Shown piece after piece: positions 1 through 12,703 of a DNA stretch of 64,000 nucleotides. Origin of the DNA: Torreya grandis (taxonomy: Eukaryota > Streptophyta > Pinopsida > Cupressales > Taxaceae); NCBI GenBank assembly GCA_037957365.1, contig JARHVA010005355.1, positions 62,001 to 126,000 of the forward strand, read 5' to 3'. How positions within the stretch are numbered: position 1 is the first letter of the stretch; each line of letters begins with the position of its first letter. Both the position numbers and the translations under genes were made by a program. The notes under the pieces were generated by a model. That model had not been told where the DNA came from. It did not search any database and saw only the letters and a program-made list of their open reading frames with translations.

Positions 1-3000
1 ATTTGACTCGTTAGCCCAATTGATGAATCATCTATGTAGATATGTCTGGATGGGAATTTTTAGGCTATAAAAACCTTTTTATAGTCTTAGTTGAACCATA
101 GGAGCAAAATTTTTAGTTGGTTAGAGGAATCCCTGAAGAGAATTCACTCATCCTTAAGTGTGTAAAATGAGCAAACTTTGGTCATGCATTGCACAAGAAT
201 CATGAGGGATAGAGATGAACTACCATCTTATACACATGTAGGGATGAGTCCTATAAAAAATCCCAAGAGTATCTTATCTAAGTTAACCAGTAAATCTTTG
301 CTTCTATCTATGATTCCCTGTAATTTATCCAAAATGAATTAAAATTCAATTAATTTGTCAATGTAGTCCAGTGTGAAATTACCTATTTCAATCTTTTTTT
401 GGAGAAAAGATGTAAATTCTTGAATAATAGTCTCCATAGGAAGAATTTCTTGAGATTCATTTTTAACTTGGTAGAGAAGCTCTCCAATTTTCTTTGCAAG
501 ATCTAACATCTTATTATTGCACATATATTCAATTTCTTTGAGATCTTTAACTATATTATTAATAAATTCTCTTTTATTATTCATAACTTACCTATATTAA
601 ATGAACATTTTCCTATTTGGAATGACCTTATGCTCAACCAAAAGCTCCAGTTTGAATTTACGTAGTTGAGTCCATGTATTAATATCTTTTTTAGATAATT
701 CCAAATTTTGAGTGAGTGTTTTAATTATTTTCTAAATTTATATTTAAATTCACTTAGGTTATTCAAAAATATAAGGCTATAATGCAACTATTGATTACCC
801 TATGTTGTTAATCTCTCAATCTAGGCATTGACTGCCTAACCCTGAGATCTAATTTTGTCTACCTATTGAATGGATTTTTCAATATTTTCGTGCACAACAA
901 GATTAATAGACTCAGAAGATTGGGTGATTTTTAGTTAAATATAGGTCAGCTATTCTACTTATACTTTGAGTTTGTCCTTAATCTTCTTGTCCTTATCATA
1001 TCTCTTGATTAAGGAGACTATTATTACTTACAAATCTTCCTTCATGCTTTAATGGGTTTGTTTCCTAAGATCTATTCATCCTACTACATATTCAGGCCCT
1101 TAAATATCTTTAATGTTTCTATTTTAGGAGGAAATATAACTTTGGAATACTTGTACCCAAATTCAAATATCACCCTTGACATAGTTTTGGCCTTCTTTGT
1201 TGTTTTGGGCTTTATAGGCACAATCTGACCAAAATCAAAGTATTCTGGTGCCACTGCTCACTTATTCTTCTTAGGTGTTTTTGATGCTATCCAAGGGGGA
1301 AGAGTAGATAGATCTCACTATGTAGAGGATGTCAAATCTTGGGATGCTTGGGGAGGAATAATGGATTATGAAGTAAGTGGAATGGAAGGCAGTGTGGTGG
1401 AGGTATCTGGTAATGGGGTTGACACTAATGGTATTATAGTAATAATAGGTGAGGTTTGGGTTGGATTAACCATCACTTTAGTTCTTATTGACATTTCAGA
1501 CACTAGGGTGACAAGAACTTGAGTTTTTATCTTTGAAGAAGGTATAAACATAAATTTGTCCATATCTTGTTGGGTGAAATACAAATTAGTTGGGGACCCC
1601 AATGATTTTGAAGGATTAGGTAGATTTGAAAATGAATCAAAAAATTGGTCTAGTGTACCTTGTGAAGGAACTTGAAAAAGTGTGGCACTAGGAGGTGAAG
1701 GTGGAGGTGAAAGAATAACTTGAGAAGGAACAAGATCAAATTAAATAGTGGTACTTATGAGAGGAACTATGGAAAATGTTACCTATGAAACTATGGCTTG
1801 AGAAGCTTTAGTCAAAGAAACCTCTAATTGAGTAGTATCTATTTATATAGTTTGTTGAAGAATTGGTTGAGACATTTGTGACGTTATTGATTGAGGTGGT
1901 GCCTCACTTGTTACTGGGATCTCTTTCTTCTCCATTTGATCACTTTCCTTGACACTTTCTTCTTTTTCTTTCCTCTTTCCTTTATTGACAAATACAAATT
2001 TTGGATTCTATTTGGAAGTAGAGGGCTCCTCTTTATTCTTTTTTCTCAGCTCCTCTTACTTCCTAAGAGTCTATTCATCATACTCTTCCTTAGAACCAAT
2101 TTTAAAATGTTTCAAATTTATTTCTTTAGATTCCAACCAAACATTAGTCTTGCAAGAATGGTTTGAAATATGTCTCTAATAGAAGTGGATTATTTAACTA
2201 ACCATTGGATGGGAGGGAGAGGAGTTGAAGCCACTTGATTTCCTCATATGAAGAATCCAATATATTCCCATCATCTATAAAATCCCCAAAAATATTTGCC
2301 AATTCTAAAATGATAATCTAATCAAAATTAAGATGATTATAATCAAGTCTCCTTATATCTTCATCAATTTTTCATTCTACCTAATTATCTTCAATTTTGT
2401 GCATATGGGTGATATTACATTTAAGATTCTCCTTCATCATTTTGTAATCAAAGTTTTCTCTACTCTTGAATTTATTAAGTGTAATCTATTGTAACTCAGT
2501 TTCCATAGTCTTAGCATTTGGAGTAGTGGAAATTGTGTATTGACCAATACTGATTAGAAATTTGAAACCTTTTTTGTGAGAATCTGATTTTTTTTATGCA
2601 TGTTCTTCACTTGTTTGTACATCTCCATTAATATTAGTTTATCACTTGGGTATCTAGGTAGCATGTAAGGTTGTTCATCAAAGCCTCCTACCCTGATGTA
2701 GGTGAAAGTTTTAAATTGTATGAAAATGCATCCAACCTTATTGACTTGTGCCCATGCCTAATCTAAAACTCTCTTTTTTTCAAGTTCTTTCTCAAAAGTG
2801 CAAATGAATTTATAGAAGAAAGCATCATTAACTCTCATATAATGACTGATGCTTTCATTTAGAGTCAGCTATGGATAGTGCTCATATACAAGAATATTTT
2901 TCCTTTCACCAACAAAATTTAAACCCAAGAAAGATTTCATATTGGCTGTAACATACACAAGATATGAAGTCATGTAAAACTTGAGTGAAGAAGCCACCTC

Positions 3001-3676
3001 AGAGAGCTGATGACAAATAACATCACTAATTTGTTTACCCCAAAATATCCTTTGCTTATTCCTTTTGATAACTAGAATGTATTGATACATCCATTCTTGG
3101 AAATTTTTTGTAGTTGAAAACCCTTTTACTCTACTGAGGAGAGTAATCAAATCTCCTATCTCCTAAAATTCACTATGATATAGATACTTGGGCCATCTAG
3201 CAATGGTGGGCCAAGGAGTCTTGAGTCATTTGGATTTAATATGTTTCTTGCACTTCTCAAGATCTCTATCATAGTATTTTTAAGTTGATTCCATAGTTAA
3301 ATTAGAAGATTCTTCAATCTCAGATAGGTGAAATTTTTTATCAAAATATTCCTCATCAATGTGAATGATCACCTTACCCTCTAAATCCTTCACTAATCTA
3401 CTTTCCTTAATAAAATGTGCTTCCATGGTAAAAATGAATTCAAAATGTTGTGTTGATATAATAAATGTAGTAGCTAATTGAATTTCACTATTAAGTACTA
3501 GTTGCATATGAGGTGCAATGGGGTTCTCTTCCTGATATTTGTAAAAACTCATTCATGTCCACATGACCAATCTTTGTATCCTCAATTTGATCCACATTTG
3601 AATCAACTATAGATAATGGGAACACACCCTGATACTTGTACTTCATTATCTTCTTGATTATAGAAATGTTTGACAT
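1..3676 (-). pseudogene. Decayed long coding sequence of unknown family, left end cut by the window
   Basis: Not identified. On the minus strand a protein-like reading runs from an ATG at 3676 leftward past position 1, broken by point stops and a few frameshifts. Open pieces lie at 3491-3676, 3280-3552, 2869-3150, 1366-1602 and 339-584. The first piece joins the second by a frameshift near 3550. The part around 2700-3150 looks folded and conserved, with motifs such as WMYQYILVIKRNKQ, FYMTSYLVYV and, downstream, GGFDEQPYMLPRYPSDKL. A charged linker follows, then a Pro/Ser/Thr-rich stretch (1366-1602) and a helical, Lys/Glu-rich end (339-584). This order (globular N-terminal domain, disordered linker, helical tail) would fit a retroelement gag-like or mobile-domain protein, or a dead member of a plant gene family. 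I have only a vague impression of similar gymnosperm proteins. Most in-frame stops are one C-to-T change from CAA, CAG or CGA. Confidence 0.55.
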
Positions 3677-3805
3677 TGATTAGATAACTAAAAGTAAGAA
3701 AATTTGATTATCCAAAGTTAGTATTTTTTAAATTATTTTTTGGAAAAATGTAGGATCGACAAAAAATGTCACTTTTACATGAGGTATGGTGAAGGTTGTA
3801 TGATT

Positions 3806-4227
3806 TGGATAATTTTCTCTGAACTACACAAGAGTTTGGATGGTTGAGATGTAAGTCATAGAAAATTATCTGACTTGCATCTAAGTTAGGAAACAAAACA
3901 TCTTTTGTGCAAGTTGGATAATTTTATCTAATTTAAATAACTTGGTTTTTATGTTGCTAAGTGTAGGTCAGAGAAAATTCTTTGACTTGCATTCAACTCA
4001 ACTATTTTGTGCATGTCAAAGAATTTTCTCTGACTTGCATTTGATGGCGAATTTTGATGTACATCAGATAATTTTATCCAAAGTACATCAAATAATAATG
4101 TATACTATATAAAAAATTCTTTGATGTGCACATTAAGTCAAAAAATAAAAATGCTAATCAGATAAATTTCTCTGAAAATCACATGAACAGAAAAAGTAGA
4201 GGTGCATCTCAGAGAAATTTCTTTGAG
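3806..4227. repeat. Cluster of short imperfect palindromes (TCAGAGAAATTTCTCTGA-like)
   Basis: Nine related motifs of 16-20 bp recur every 40-60 bp, near 3806, 3856, 3914, 3968, 4015, 4064, 4110, 4158 and 4208. Each is close to its own reverse complement, for example TCAGAGAAAATTCTTTGA at 3968 and TCAAAGAATTTTCTCTGA at 4015. Many are followed by TTGCAT. The cluster starts about 130 bp upstream of the ATG of the minus-strand pseudogene at 3676, where a leader or promoter would lie. Function is unknown; hairpins in a transcript or dimeric protein binding sites are possible. Confidence 0.7.
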
Positions 4228-4720
4228 TTGCATGTGAAGAAGATAAAACTAGAAAAGGGTGAAAAATGAAAAATGAAAAACCCTAGGTGAAGAAATCAAC
4301 CAAAAATGAATAAAAAATAATAAAAAATAAATGAGAAAAGAAAACCCTACATGTAACATGTGTAAGGAATACTTCGTGCAAATGAAGGCAATTGTAAAAA
4401 TGCCGACAGGAGATTTTTGACAATTTTGAAAATGATGAGAAGTGCAAACATGATAAAAAAATGGTGAGGAGGGTAAAAATAAATATTAAAAATGAAAAAT
4501 TATGAGTCTTCATATATATAAAATGTATTAATTAATGCCCATTAATTATTTTGGGTAGTGGGTCCCATGTGCAAGCTCTAATAAAAATCTTGACATTACA
4601 TATGCAAAATCAGAAAAAATCTCTTATTTTACATATACAAAGTAAAAAAATATATTCAATTTTGCACAAAAAAGATGCAAAGTTGGAAAAATTATCTGAC
4701 ACAATGTGAAAAGAAATCAA

Positions 4721-4752
4721 GTGTAGTTTGGAGAAAATTCTCCAAACTACAC
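4721..4752. repeat. Perfect 14-bp inverted repeat with 4-bp centre
   Basis: The arms GTGTAGTTTGGAGA and TCTCCAAACTACAC are exact reverse complements around AAAT. The core resembles the palindromes at 3806-4227, so this is probably an outlying member. A weaker relative lies near 4690. I saw no gene in the AT-rich stretch from 4230 to 5050 apart from this. Confidence 0.75.
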
Positions 4753-5049
4753 AAGATGCAAAATTCCCTCAAAAGATCAACTTTCTTGGGAAAAACAAAT
4801 GTAAGGAGGTAGATATTAGCCTAATTTTATGTGCTTAGAGATAATAGGATATGAAATGGACAAGTTTCATATGGGTTATCCCATGAATTGAGCTTGTTAA
4901 ATTTAAGGATAACATACCCTAAAACAACATGTGGTTCATGCTTGGTTGATTTTAACATATAAAGGTTTGCACATCTTAAATGACATTTGGCTAATCATCA
5001 ATTGGCCATTAAATTTTTCAATTAATTTTTTTATAAAATTATATTTGAA

Positions 5050-6228
5050 TCATGTCTAAAAAATGTTTTGCATGTGGCTCATGATTTTTTGAGCCTTTTC
5101 TTATTTTAAAAATATCTTTTCTATTAGATGAGACCCTTATGTTTTCATGTCAAAAAATTTCAATCAATTGTTTTGTTCCTTCAACAAATATCTTATCTTT
5201 TCATGGGAGTCTACCACTAAACTCCCAAAAATTCATTAGTGAAGGGTCATCAAGCCTTTCTCTTCTTTTTATGGCATTTATTAGATTTTTTATATTTAAA
5301 TTCAATGATTTACTTGTTTTACTAAGAATTCAATATTTAGATGTTGACTTACTATAGATTCTATTATTACTCATCTTACCACATTAATATCTTTATTTTG
5401 ACTTTTATTACCTATTGCCTTAAATGCATTAAATAGATTATTTAATATTTTATTATTTTTTCCCTCCATATTTAATGTTATTAACCCCAAATTATGCATC
5501 ATAGGGTGCATTGTTTGCATTTTCATTAATTAAACAAATGGTTGACATTGTTGTGTATGACTTTAATTCTTAAATGCATAGTTCCATACATGTTGAGCAT
5601 GATGTTTAACTATTCTTTTTGAAATTTTACCTTCCATAGGTTCTATTATTTTTTCATCTATTTCAACCAAATACTTTGGTGTTCATTTTATTATCCTTGG
5701 AGGTGTGGGTGCAAGATCTATATTTTGTATTAAATTAGGTGGTGTTAACACTTCAACCATAATAGAGACATTATAGGGTTGACTATCTAAATTAGACCCT
5801 ATAGGTGAATTAAATTCCTATTTATTAGGAAACAAATGATTCAGGGTCATTATTTGATGTTGATTATCATTATACTCAAAATTTTCATTATGAATAGATG
5901 TTTCATTATATTGTGTTTGTCTATAAGTTCCATCATTCATTATAAATTCATTACTTACATGCTCTACATTTTGATTTTCATCTTGAAACAAATATTTAAT
6001 CATTTCTCTTATCTCATTTGAAAACATATGTAAACTAAATTCTATAAAATTGGGCATGTTATTTTCATTATAAAGATTACGTGGTGTAGAAGAACCTTCA
6101 CCTTGCTTAGAAGCCCTTATGGATGATCTCATATCTACTTGTATTTTTATTTCTTTTTCTCTTTTCTCTTCAGTTTCTTCATTTTTTAGCTCTTTGATTG
6201 GTATTTTATAATGACTTCTTGACCCCAT
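5050..6228 (-). pseudogene. Decayed coding sequence of unknown family
   Basis: Not identified. An ATG at 6228 opens a 136-residue intact stretch to a stop at 5818, and the same frame then stays protein-like to about 5050 with only point stops. The N-terminal part is charged (Lys/Glu-rich around residues 13-30, then RSSIRASKQGEGSSTP) and later Asn/Gln-rich. The part after 5818 carries motifs such as PRIIK-TPKYLVEIDEKIIEP, HHAQHVWNYAF and FWEFSGRLPWKDKIF. The in-frame stops I read (TAG at 5818, TGA at 5683, then two TAA and a TGA) are each one C-to-T change from CAG, CGA or CAA. A palindrome array lies 185 bp upstream, as for the pseudogene ending at 3676. It may be an element-encoded protein or a dead host gene. 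The 5' segment alone could still be translated. Confidence 0.55.
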
Positions 6229-6412
6229 TATTTATCTTTGCTAAAATAAGACAATTGTAGATTTAAACTTGAAGAATTCTTAGTGATTAAAACAAAATAA
6301 ATGAATAATTCACTAAATTCATATAGTTAAAATAGAAAAACTAGATTATAATTTGGAAAGAAAAAAAAATGACTCATTTTCATGGGAAATTTAAAAAGAA
6401 TTTGTGAATCAC

Positions 6413-6622
6413 AAAGGGCATGAGTGCTTTCAAAAGCATGCACGCCCTTTGGGATCAATGAAGAAATAGGAAAATGCGTTTATTTATCTATTAGTGGTTA
6501 TACAAAGGGCATATGACCTTTGTAAAGGGTGTACACCCTTTTAAAAGGCCATACATCCTTTTAAAATGGTGAACACCGTTTGCAAAGGGCATACACCTTT
6601 TTCATAGGGCATATGCCCTTTT
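6413..6622. repeat. Tandem array of palindromes (AAAGGGYRTRYRCCCTTT type)
   Basis: A hairpin with 18-bp imperfect arms lies at 6413-6450. Six palindromic units of about 20 bp then follow nearly back to back, at 6502, 6524, 6543, 6564, 6583 and 6603. The unit at 6524-6541 (AAAGGGTGTACACCCTTT) is a perfect 18-bp palindrome, and 6606-6619 contains the perfect AGGGCATATGCCCT. The array lies upstream of the minus-strand frame starting at 6228. The remaining sequence to 7110 is AT-rich and holds no gene that I can see. Confidence 0.8.
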
Positions 6623-7109
6623 AATATTTACATATTTTTTTCTCACTTTCCTTTCAATTTTGCCTCAGTTTTAGGTTCAAGGGTCCCAAACTTGGACAAA
6701 CTTTGTCATGGACCAGTCAAGAGAATTTATAAAAAAATTAGGGTTTTTTACTTTTTATCAACATCTCTGATCAGGTAGATTTTATTATTTAAAAATATAT
6801 ATATATAAGTTTATAGAACTGAAAGCTTAGTTTTCAAATATATAATTTTTTTATTGTTAAAATATTATTTATAATAATTATTTAATTTCTATGTAACATA
6901 TCTCATTATAGTCTATATACATATCATCAAAAATTCCCTTATAACTTTTTTAATATTAATTGAATGCTTATAAAACTTATATCTCAACAATCTACACATT
7001 GTCAACTATGCTTTATAAAAAAATTATTTTCATAAAGTTAAGGTCAAAAACTTGTGTTCATACACTTGCAGTTTCAATTTTATAGCTATCTTGACTTGTA
7101 AATTTTTTA

Positions 7110-7110
<1 letters not shown>

Positions 7111-7168
<58 letters not shown>

Positions 7169-7214
7169 CAAAAACAACAACAACAAAAACAACAACAACA
7201 ACAACAACAACAAC

Positions 7215-7258
<44 letters not shown>
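7111..7258. repeat. Compound microsatellite (ATA)n-(ACA)n-(ATA)n
   Basis: An uninterrupted trinucleotide tract of about 150 bp. The outer thirds are TAA-type and the centre is CAA-type, with two AAAAC interruptions. The apparent Tyr/Cys repeat protein on the minus strand is a by-product of the repeat. Confidence 0.95.
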
Positions 7259-7259
<1 letters not shown>

Positions 7260-7262
<3 letters not shown>

Positions 7263-10200
7263 TATTCTCAACAATATTCAATATTTAACCTATCTATATA
7301 TGAAATTTCATACAAAAATTCAATCATTTACTAAAAAAAGTGTGTTTGTACACATGCACTCTCCTTATCTTTAAAAAAAAATGACCAACCTATTGTCATA
7401 AATTCATCTAATTCACACACTTTTATCATCTGGGTATTGGAAAAAATTATATATTTATGAACTACATTCAAAATTCCACAATTCATGTTTTTATGTCATT
7501 GTCAAATTGATTTTTGAAGTGTCTCAAACATTCTCTCCAATTTAAACTATTTTTATTTTCATAAAAAAATTCTCACTTTATACCCTCCCTTTTATCCCCC
7601 ATTATCTTGCATCTACCCAAATAGATATATTTATTTTCATTTGTCTTTGTTACAAAAATAAGATAGTTAGATTTGATTTGTGTTTGCATTCTAGTAGATT
7701 AGTTTTTTTTCAATTAGTAATACATATCATCAATAATTTAGGAAATATATTAATAAATCTTCAATTTAATTTTATCCAAGACAATTTTTTATTTTCAAGA
7801 TCTAAACAAGTCTCTTACACTCCAAGTAGTCATTTATGAAATCATAAAAAACTTAGACAACCATATGTGTATATACAAGGTTAGTACATTTCTGATTTTA
7901 TTTTATTTTCATAGTTAAAAGTATTATCATTTCCATCTTGAAAAATATAAAATATTAACCTAAATATCTCATTTCCATTTTCTAAATCCATTCAAAAACT
8001 TATTCTTAGCAAACTAGGGAAGTTGAAAACCTAGTTTAGTTTATTTATGAACAAAGAAAACCAAAAGAAAGTGTTGTGTTTTTTCTATTTTAGATAATAT
8101 TGATTTATTACATTTATATAATATTTATATTTAATCTAAAAATTTATTCCACTCATACAAAAAAAAAACAAAAAAAAAAACAAAAAACATAGTCATCTAG
8201 TTTGCATATAAATGAAAACTAGGAAAATTTTTCTTTTTGCATAACAGTATAGTTTCTTTCTCTCTTTTCTTGCATGTATATCAAATTGGAAAAGGATATA
8301 AAAAAAGTTTTTTTTATTTTTTTAACTTTCATCTTTTCCGTTTTTTTCTTTAAATATTTTATTTTTAGCAAATAAATCATTTATTTCTAAGGAACCAAGA
8401 AAAGCCCAAAAATAATAAAAACAATACTGAAAAGCCTTGCCAACACATGTAATAAAACACATTATATCCAAGCCTTACCCATTCATACAAGTATCCTACA
8501 TAAATAATTTTCCATTTATACAATCACACATTAAAAATCCTTGCTTCAACATTCTAACAAGCACACATTACAAGCCATTACTTGAACAAGTTCATACACT
8601 TTTTCCTAGCTTCTACCTAGCCTCCTTTGGATGGCCCTTCCAAAGACACTACATCTTGTCCAACCTAATCTATTACTTAGGGTTATATAAATTTGTCTCA
8701 CAATTTTCACACAATCCTAGATTAGTAACAATTTAGGATGTGAGGTCTTCTACTCTACTCCAATTCTTCATCCCATTGTGGATTCCTTAGGTGCCTTGGA
8801 AGATAAAGCATGCATCCCTGACCCACTTATCATTGTTCCCACATGGAACAGAGGATGAAAACATAAATTAATATATTCCTATCCTCTCATCCACCTTTAT
8901 TTCTTTTCATCAATTCTATCTTCATCTTATATCATTCACACTTAATGGATGGCATTGACCTATCAAAGTCAACCTAAAAGAGTAGACCTTTTTCCATGAT
9001 TCATCTAACCTGATCTCCCCCATCTCCCTAGTCCTATTATTAACCAAGATATTCACCTTTTGGTGATATCATAGGCTAAAATATTTTTGAGATCTATTTT
9101 CACCTATCTTGATGCTCTTAATGAGCTTTGAGACACCATTGAGGTCTTTTGGTTTCATCACAACAACATGTTACCACCACCTATCCTAAATATATTCCAC
9201 CAAATAACTAATAAAACCCATAGCCTATCCATTATGTCAGCTACCTCATCCATACCTCAAGGAGACAAGTGCATAATTTATCATGTGTTATTTTCATGCA
9301 TATAGTGACCTTACATTATTCATGATGTTCTCAAAATAGGTACATGTAAATTGTGCATTGTGGATGGAGAAATGTTTCCTAAGAATTTAAATGAGAGTAT
9401 GGTCAATAATTTTCATTTTTAATCTTTGATACACTACTCAAAATAATTCATATTCTATATTGTAACACCAAAAATATTTAATACTTTATATCTTATTTCA
9501 GTGGTTATTTTTTCTTTATACAAATAAACATCAACATTTTTTTCACCCAGTAGATTATGAATAAATTAGACATTCTTGTAAATATAGTTGGGTGAGTCTA
9601 AAGAGGAAACCTTTTATATTATTATTATTATAAACATAAAAGTATCTATGTTATGGAGTATCATGCCATTTTTATCTTGATATCATTTGGTCTCTTTTAT
9701 TTTCTAATAAAATCCATTTTTTTTCAAAGTGTTGTGTCATGCCACTTTTTTTTTGTGTAGCTAGAATATGTCACTCTTATGTTATTATAATTATCAACAA
9801 TTAATTCAATATAGGTATTTTAAAATTATATAGTTTTTAACATTTTTGTAACCAATGTAAAAGGATGAAATAGATTTTCTACAAAAATACATTTTATTTA
9901 TACAAGTGAAATTATGAAAATATAAAATAATTGATGCATTAGAGGACCATGCACATAATTAGTGTGGGGTAGGTTGAAAATCATAACTCATATTGTCTAA
10001 AGGAGTTAGTGGATAAGATGCATAAATTAAAAATTATTTATATGTATGAGGCATGCAAGGCATGAGAGCACAAACAAGTGGAGTTACATGTTGAGTTAAA
10101 AAATGTAAGAAGGGAGAAAAGGTGTGGCTCACACCTCAAGGAATCAATGTAAGGATGACATTATCACAAGGTAAGAAGAGTGAAATTTTTTAGTGATGGT

Positions 10201-10860
10201 ATAATAAGAAAAAATGAAAGTGTCATTAGGGTAATTAACATTGATGAGGGTATATATTGACCCTTCGACATCATAATCATCCCTTGGAAATGTTGAATTT
10301 TAAGCAGCCAATGAGAAAATAATATACAAAAGCCTTAGTGCATGTGTGAATTCAAATAAATTTATAGGTTTGAGATAAATTTAAGGCTATAAATTGATAT
10401 AAAATAGGGAATAAAATAATTTCCAACCAAATTTAAGTCAATGAAAGTGACATTTGATCAAATAGAAGGAGAAGAAAAGTTGTAGAGGGTACACCCACCA
10501 TTAAAAACCATTGAAGCTCTAAAATAAGGGTAAAATTATAGGGTATGTGAAAATACATCAACCAAAGGTCTACACAAGAGGACAAAGAATAATAATATCA
10601 CTAAAATAAAATTCAGTCATCACAATAGAAGAAAATAATATGTGCCTATGATTTGTTGAACCAAGATGAGACAACTTAGTCATTATACATGAATTAATGG
10701 AGGAAAAAATGGAAGGAAAAATACATAAAATGCATTGATGGAAATATCAAAAATGTATTTGTCATACTTGTGTCTATGTGGATAAGAATTAATCTCTAAG
10801 GTGGATTAGTGTAGAATTGATGATTATTATCATCATATAGAAACTAATTAACTAAACCTC
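7260..10860. other. AT-rich intergenic stretch, no gene recognised
   Basis: Both strands lack a convincing protein-like frame. An open stretch of 99 codons at 8437-8736 (+) has no recognisable motif. The plus strand from about 8740 to 9300 is GC-richer and slightly protein-like (for example DALNEL and FWFHHNNMLPPP near 9110-9180), so it may hold a very old element fragment. I could not assign it. Confidence 0.5.
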
Positions 10861-11815
10861 AAAAATGATTATATTGTAGAAGGAACAATAATAGACATTT
10901 ATGGAATATTGGTATCAAATGACACGTTTAAAGTTGACCTATAAATAATTAGAGAGATTCAACTCTTTGAACTACCATATTTCAATAATCTTAAGAAGTT
11001 ATTGATATTTCTCCCTTTACAGGTGCATGAGAACATGTTATACTTTGTTGGGTGTAGAATGAAAATATCACCAAGGTACATATACAAGCAAACCAAATTA
11101 CCATGCACTTGGTAAAACATTAAGAAATCATTGGAAAACATGAAGGAAGATGAAAAAATCACCAAGTTATTAAAATACAAGGAAATATTTAATTTTCTAA
11201 ATGAGCACTTGGAGGATCAAGCCACCTATGTAGTTGTATGCCTTAGCAACATAAATTTATAAACCTCTAGCTGATGGGACCATATAATAAAAAATAATTA
11301 TACATTACACAAAATATGGGTGTAAATAATGTTCAATATAATATTTCAAATTTCATTTTTTATGTCCTTGTTAAAAGTGCTAAGAAGGCCTAGGAAATAG
11401 AGGAATATTTTATATGGGAAAAAATACTCATATTACTCATACTAGATGAAGTTGGGATCTTGGATGGATATTGTGATGCAATATTGTTCTATCCATTATG
11501 GGATGTATCGTAAACATAAAGGTATAAAAATCACATGTCCTAACACCTAAAATAATACATGGAATAAAAATGGGTATATGGTGTGATAAAATAGTAGAGG
11601 AATTGGTGATGAATGGCATATTATGCATAGACTTCACAAAGCATATGGTTTCTATGATGAGTTTGAAATTATGAGGTATAATTCATTGAAAAAAACAAGG
11701 TTAGAAATCAACATGTGTGGATGGGTCATATTTCCATACAAAGTTTTAACCTATTATTTGAATCACATATTGGATAGGGTACCCAATGCAAAGAGAAAGA
11801 AGGTTAATGCATAAA
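10860..11815 (+). pseudogene. Possible decayed coding remnant, unidentified
   Basis: Not identified. From about 10860 to 11260 one plus-strand frame reads as protein-like with only a few stops, with motifs such as EGTIIDIYGILVSNDTF, FELPYFNNLKKLLIFLPLQ and HLEDQATYVVVCLSNINL. A second open stretch at 11623-11815 reads HRLHKAYGFYDEFEIM and CGWVIFPYKVLTYYLNHILD. Aromatic and hydrophobic residues alternate with charged ones as in a folded protein, and the stops again fall at likely Gln codons. The stretch between the two is more damaged, so they may be one gene or two. It lies just outside the left target duplication of the large minus-strand element, so it predates that insertion. Confidence 0.3.
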
Positions 11816-12698
11816 TATCGACAAAGACATTTTGGGACTAAAGGCACTTTACAAGATCCATCCAAAGAAATAGTGAATGAAGATATAAATTCTAATGATT
11901 CTTACACTATAGTACTAGTGGAGATAGTTGGAAAGGAAAAATATTAACACATATATCACATTTCATATGCATTAAATCATAGGAATCAAATAAATAATGT
12001 TGAGAAAAAATGGAAACCAAAGAAAAAAATAGTTTTGGGGAAGGATGTAGGGGTCAATCCCACAAAATATGGTAAATATAACTATTATGTGTCACCCACA
12101 AAAAAAAAAAAAAAGAATAAATGAGAAAACACTAAATAAATATTGATAGTGCCACCAAATGTAACATTCTCAATAAAATAATTTAGAGGGGCACAAGATA
12201 GGATACACATGGCAGTTGAGGTAGAGGCAAAGGCTGACACTGAGGACTTTGAGCAGATGATGTATATCCAAATAAAACATGTGCATATTTTGATAGTGAG
12301 GATGATGAATATAATGTATTGATATCAAACTTGATATGGCCATCTACCCCTTTGATGAAATTTAAACCAAAGTAGCCTACTCCACTATGGTCCACAATAG
12401 AGAGAAAGTGACCTCCAAAGTTAACTCCATAAGTAAAATACAATGATAAATCTATACCCTTAGAGGATATTATATTATGGTGAAAAAATACCTAGCATAT
12501 GATCAAATAGATAATAATATTCTAAGTTTTGTGGCACAAAATGATAAGTATGGTGACTCAAAAGTACCATTAGTGAAAGATATTATGTAGAATGAGTATC
12601 CAATCGAATAAGATGAGGGACACATATAATAACAAGAGGAAATTGTTATATATGACAAAATAAAAATGTTTTAGAAATAATTATGATTAGACAACTTG
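11816..12698. other. Unassigned stretch left of the nested element
   Basis: It contains an A-run near 12100 and a GC-richer patch around 12190-12440 that is open on the minus strand for 86 codons and also protein-like on the plus strand (VEVEAKADTEDFEQMM). No family was recognised. Confidence 0.4.
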
Positions 12699-12703
12699 AA
12701 GAG

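Noticed and set aside
1891..2179. Two overlapping Phe/Leu-rich plus-strand frames
   Set aside because: They are the complement of the Lys/Glu-rich linker of the minus-strand pseudogene.
3806..4752. CRISPR-like array
   Set aside because: The repeated units are short imperfect palindromes with variable spacing and sequence, in a plant-type context. No cas genes or constant repeats.
6413..6622. Rho-independent terminators or an attachment site
   Set aside because: Although palindromic, the units occur as a tandem array in eukaryotic DNA without a gene end or integrase.
7030..7281. Poly-Tyr/poly-Cys open frame (-)
   Set aside because: Direct product of the trinucleotide microsatellite.
8437..8736. 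99-codon open stretch (+)
   Set aside because: No motif, no supporting context, and composition follows local base content.
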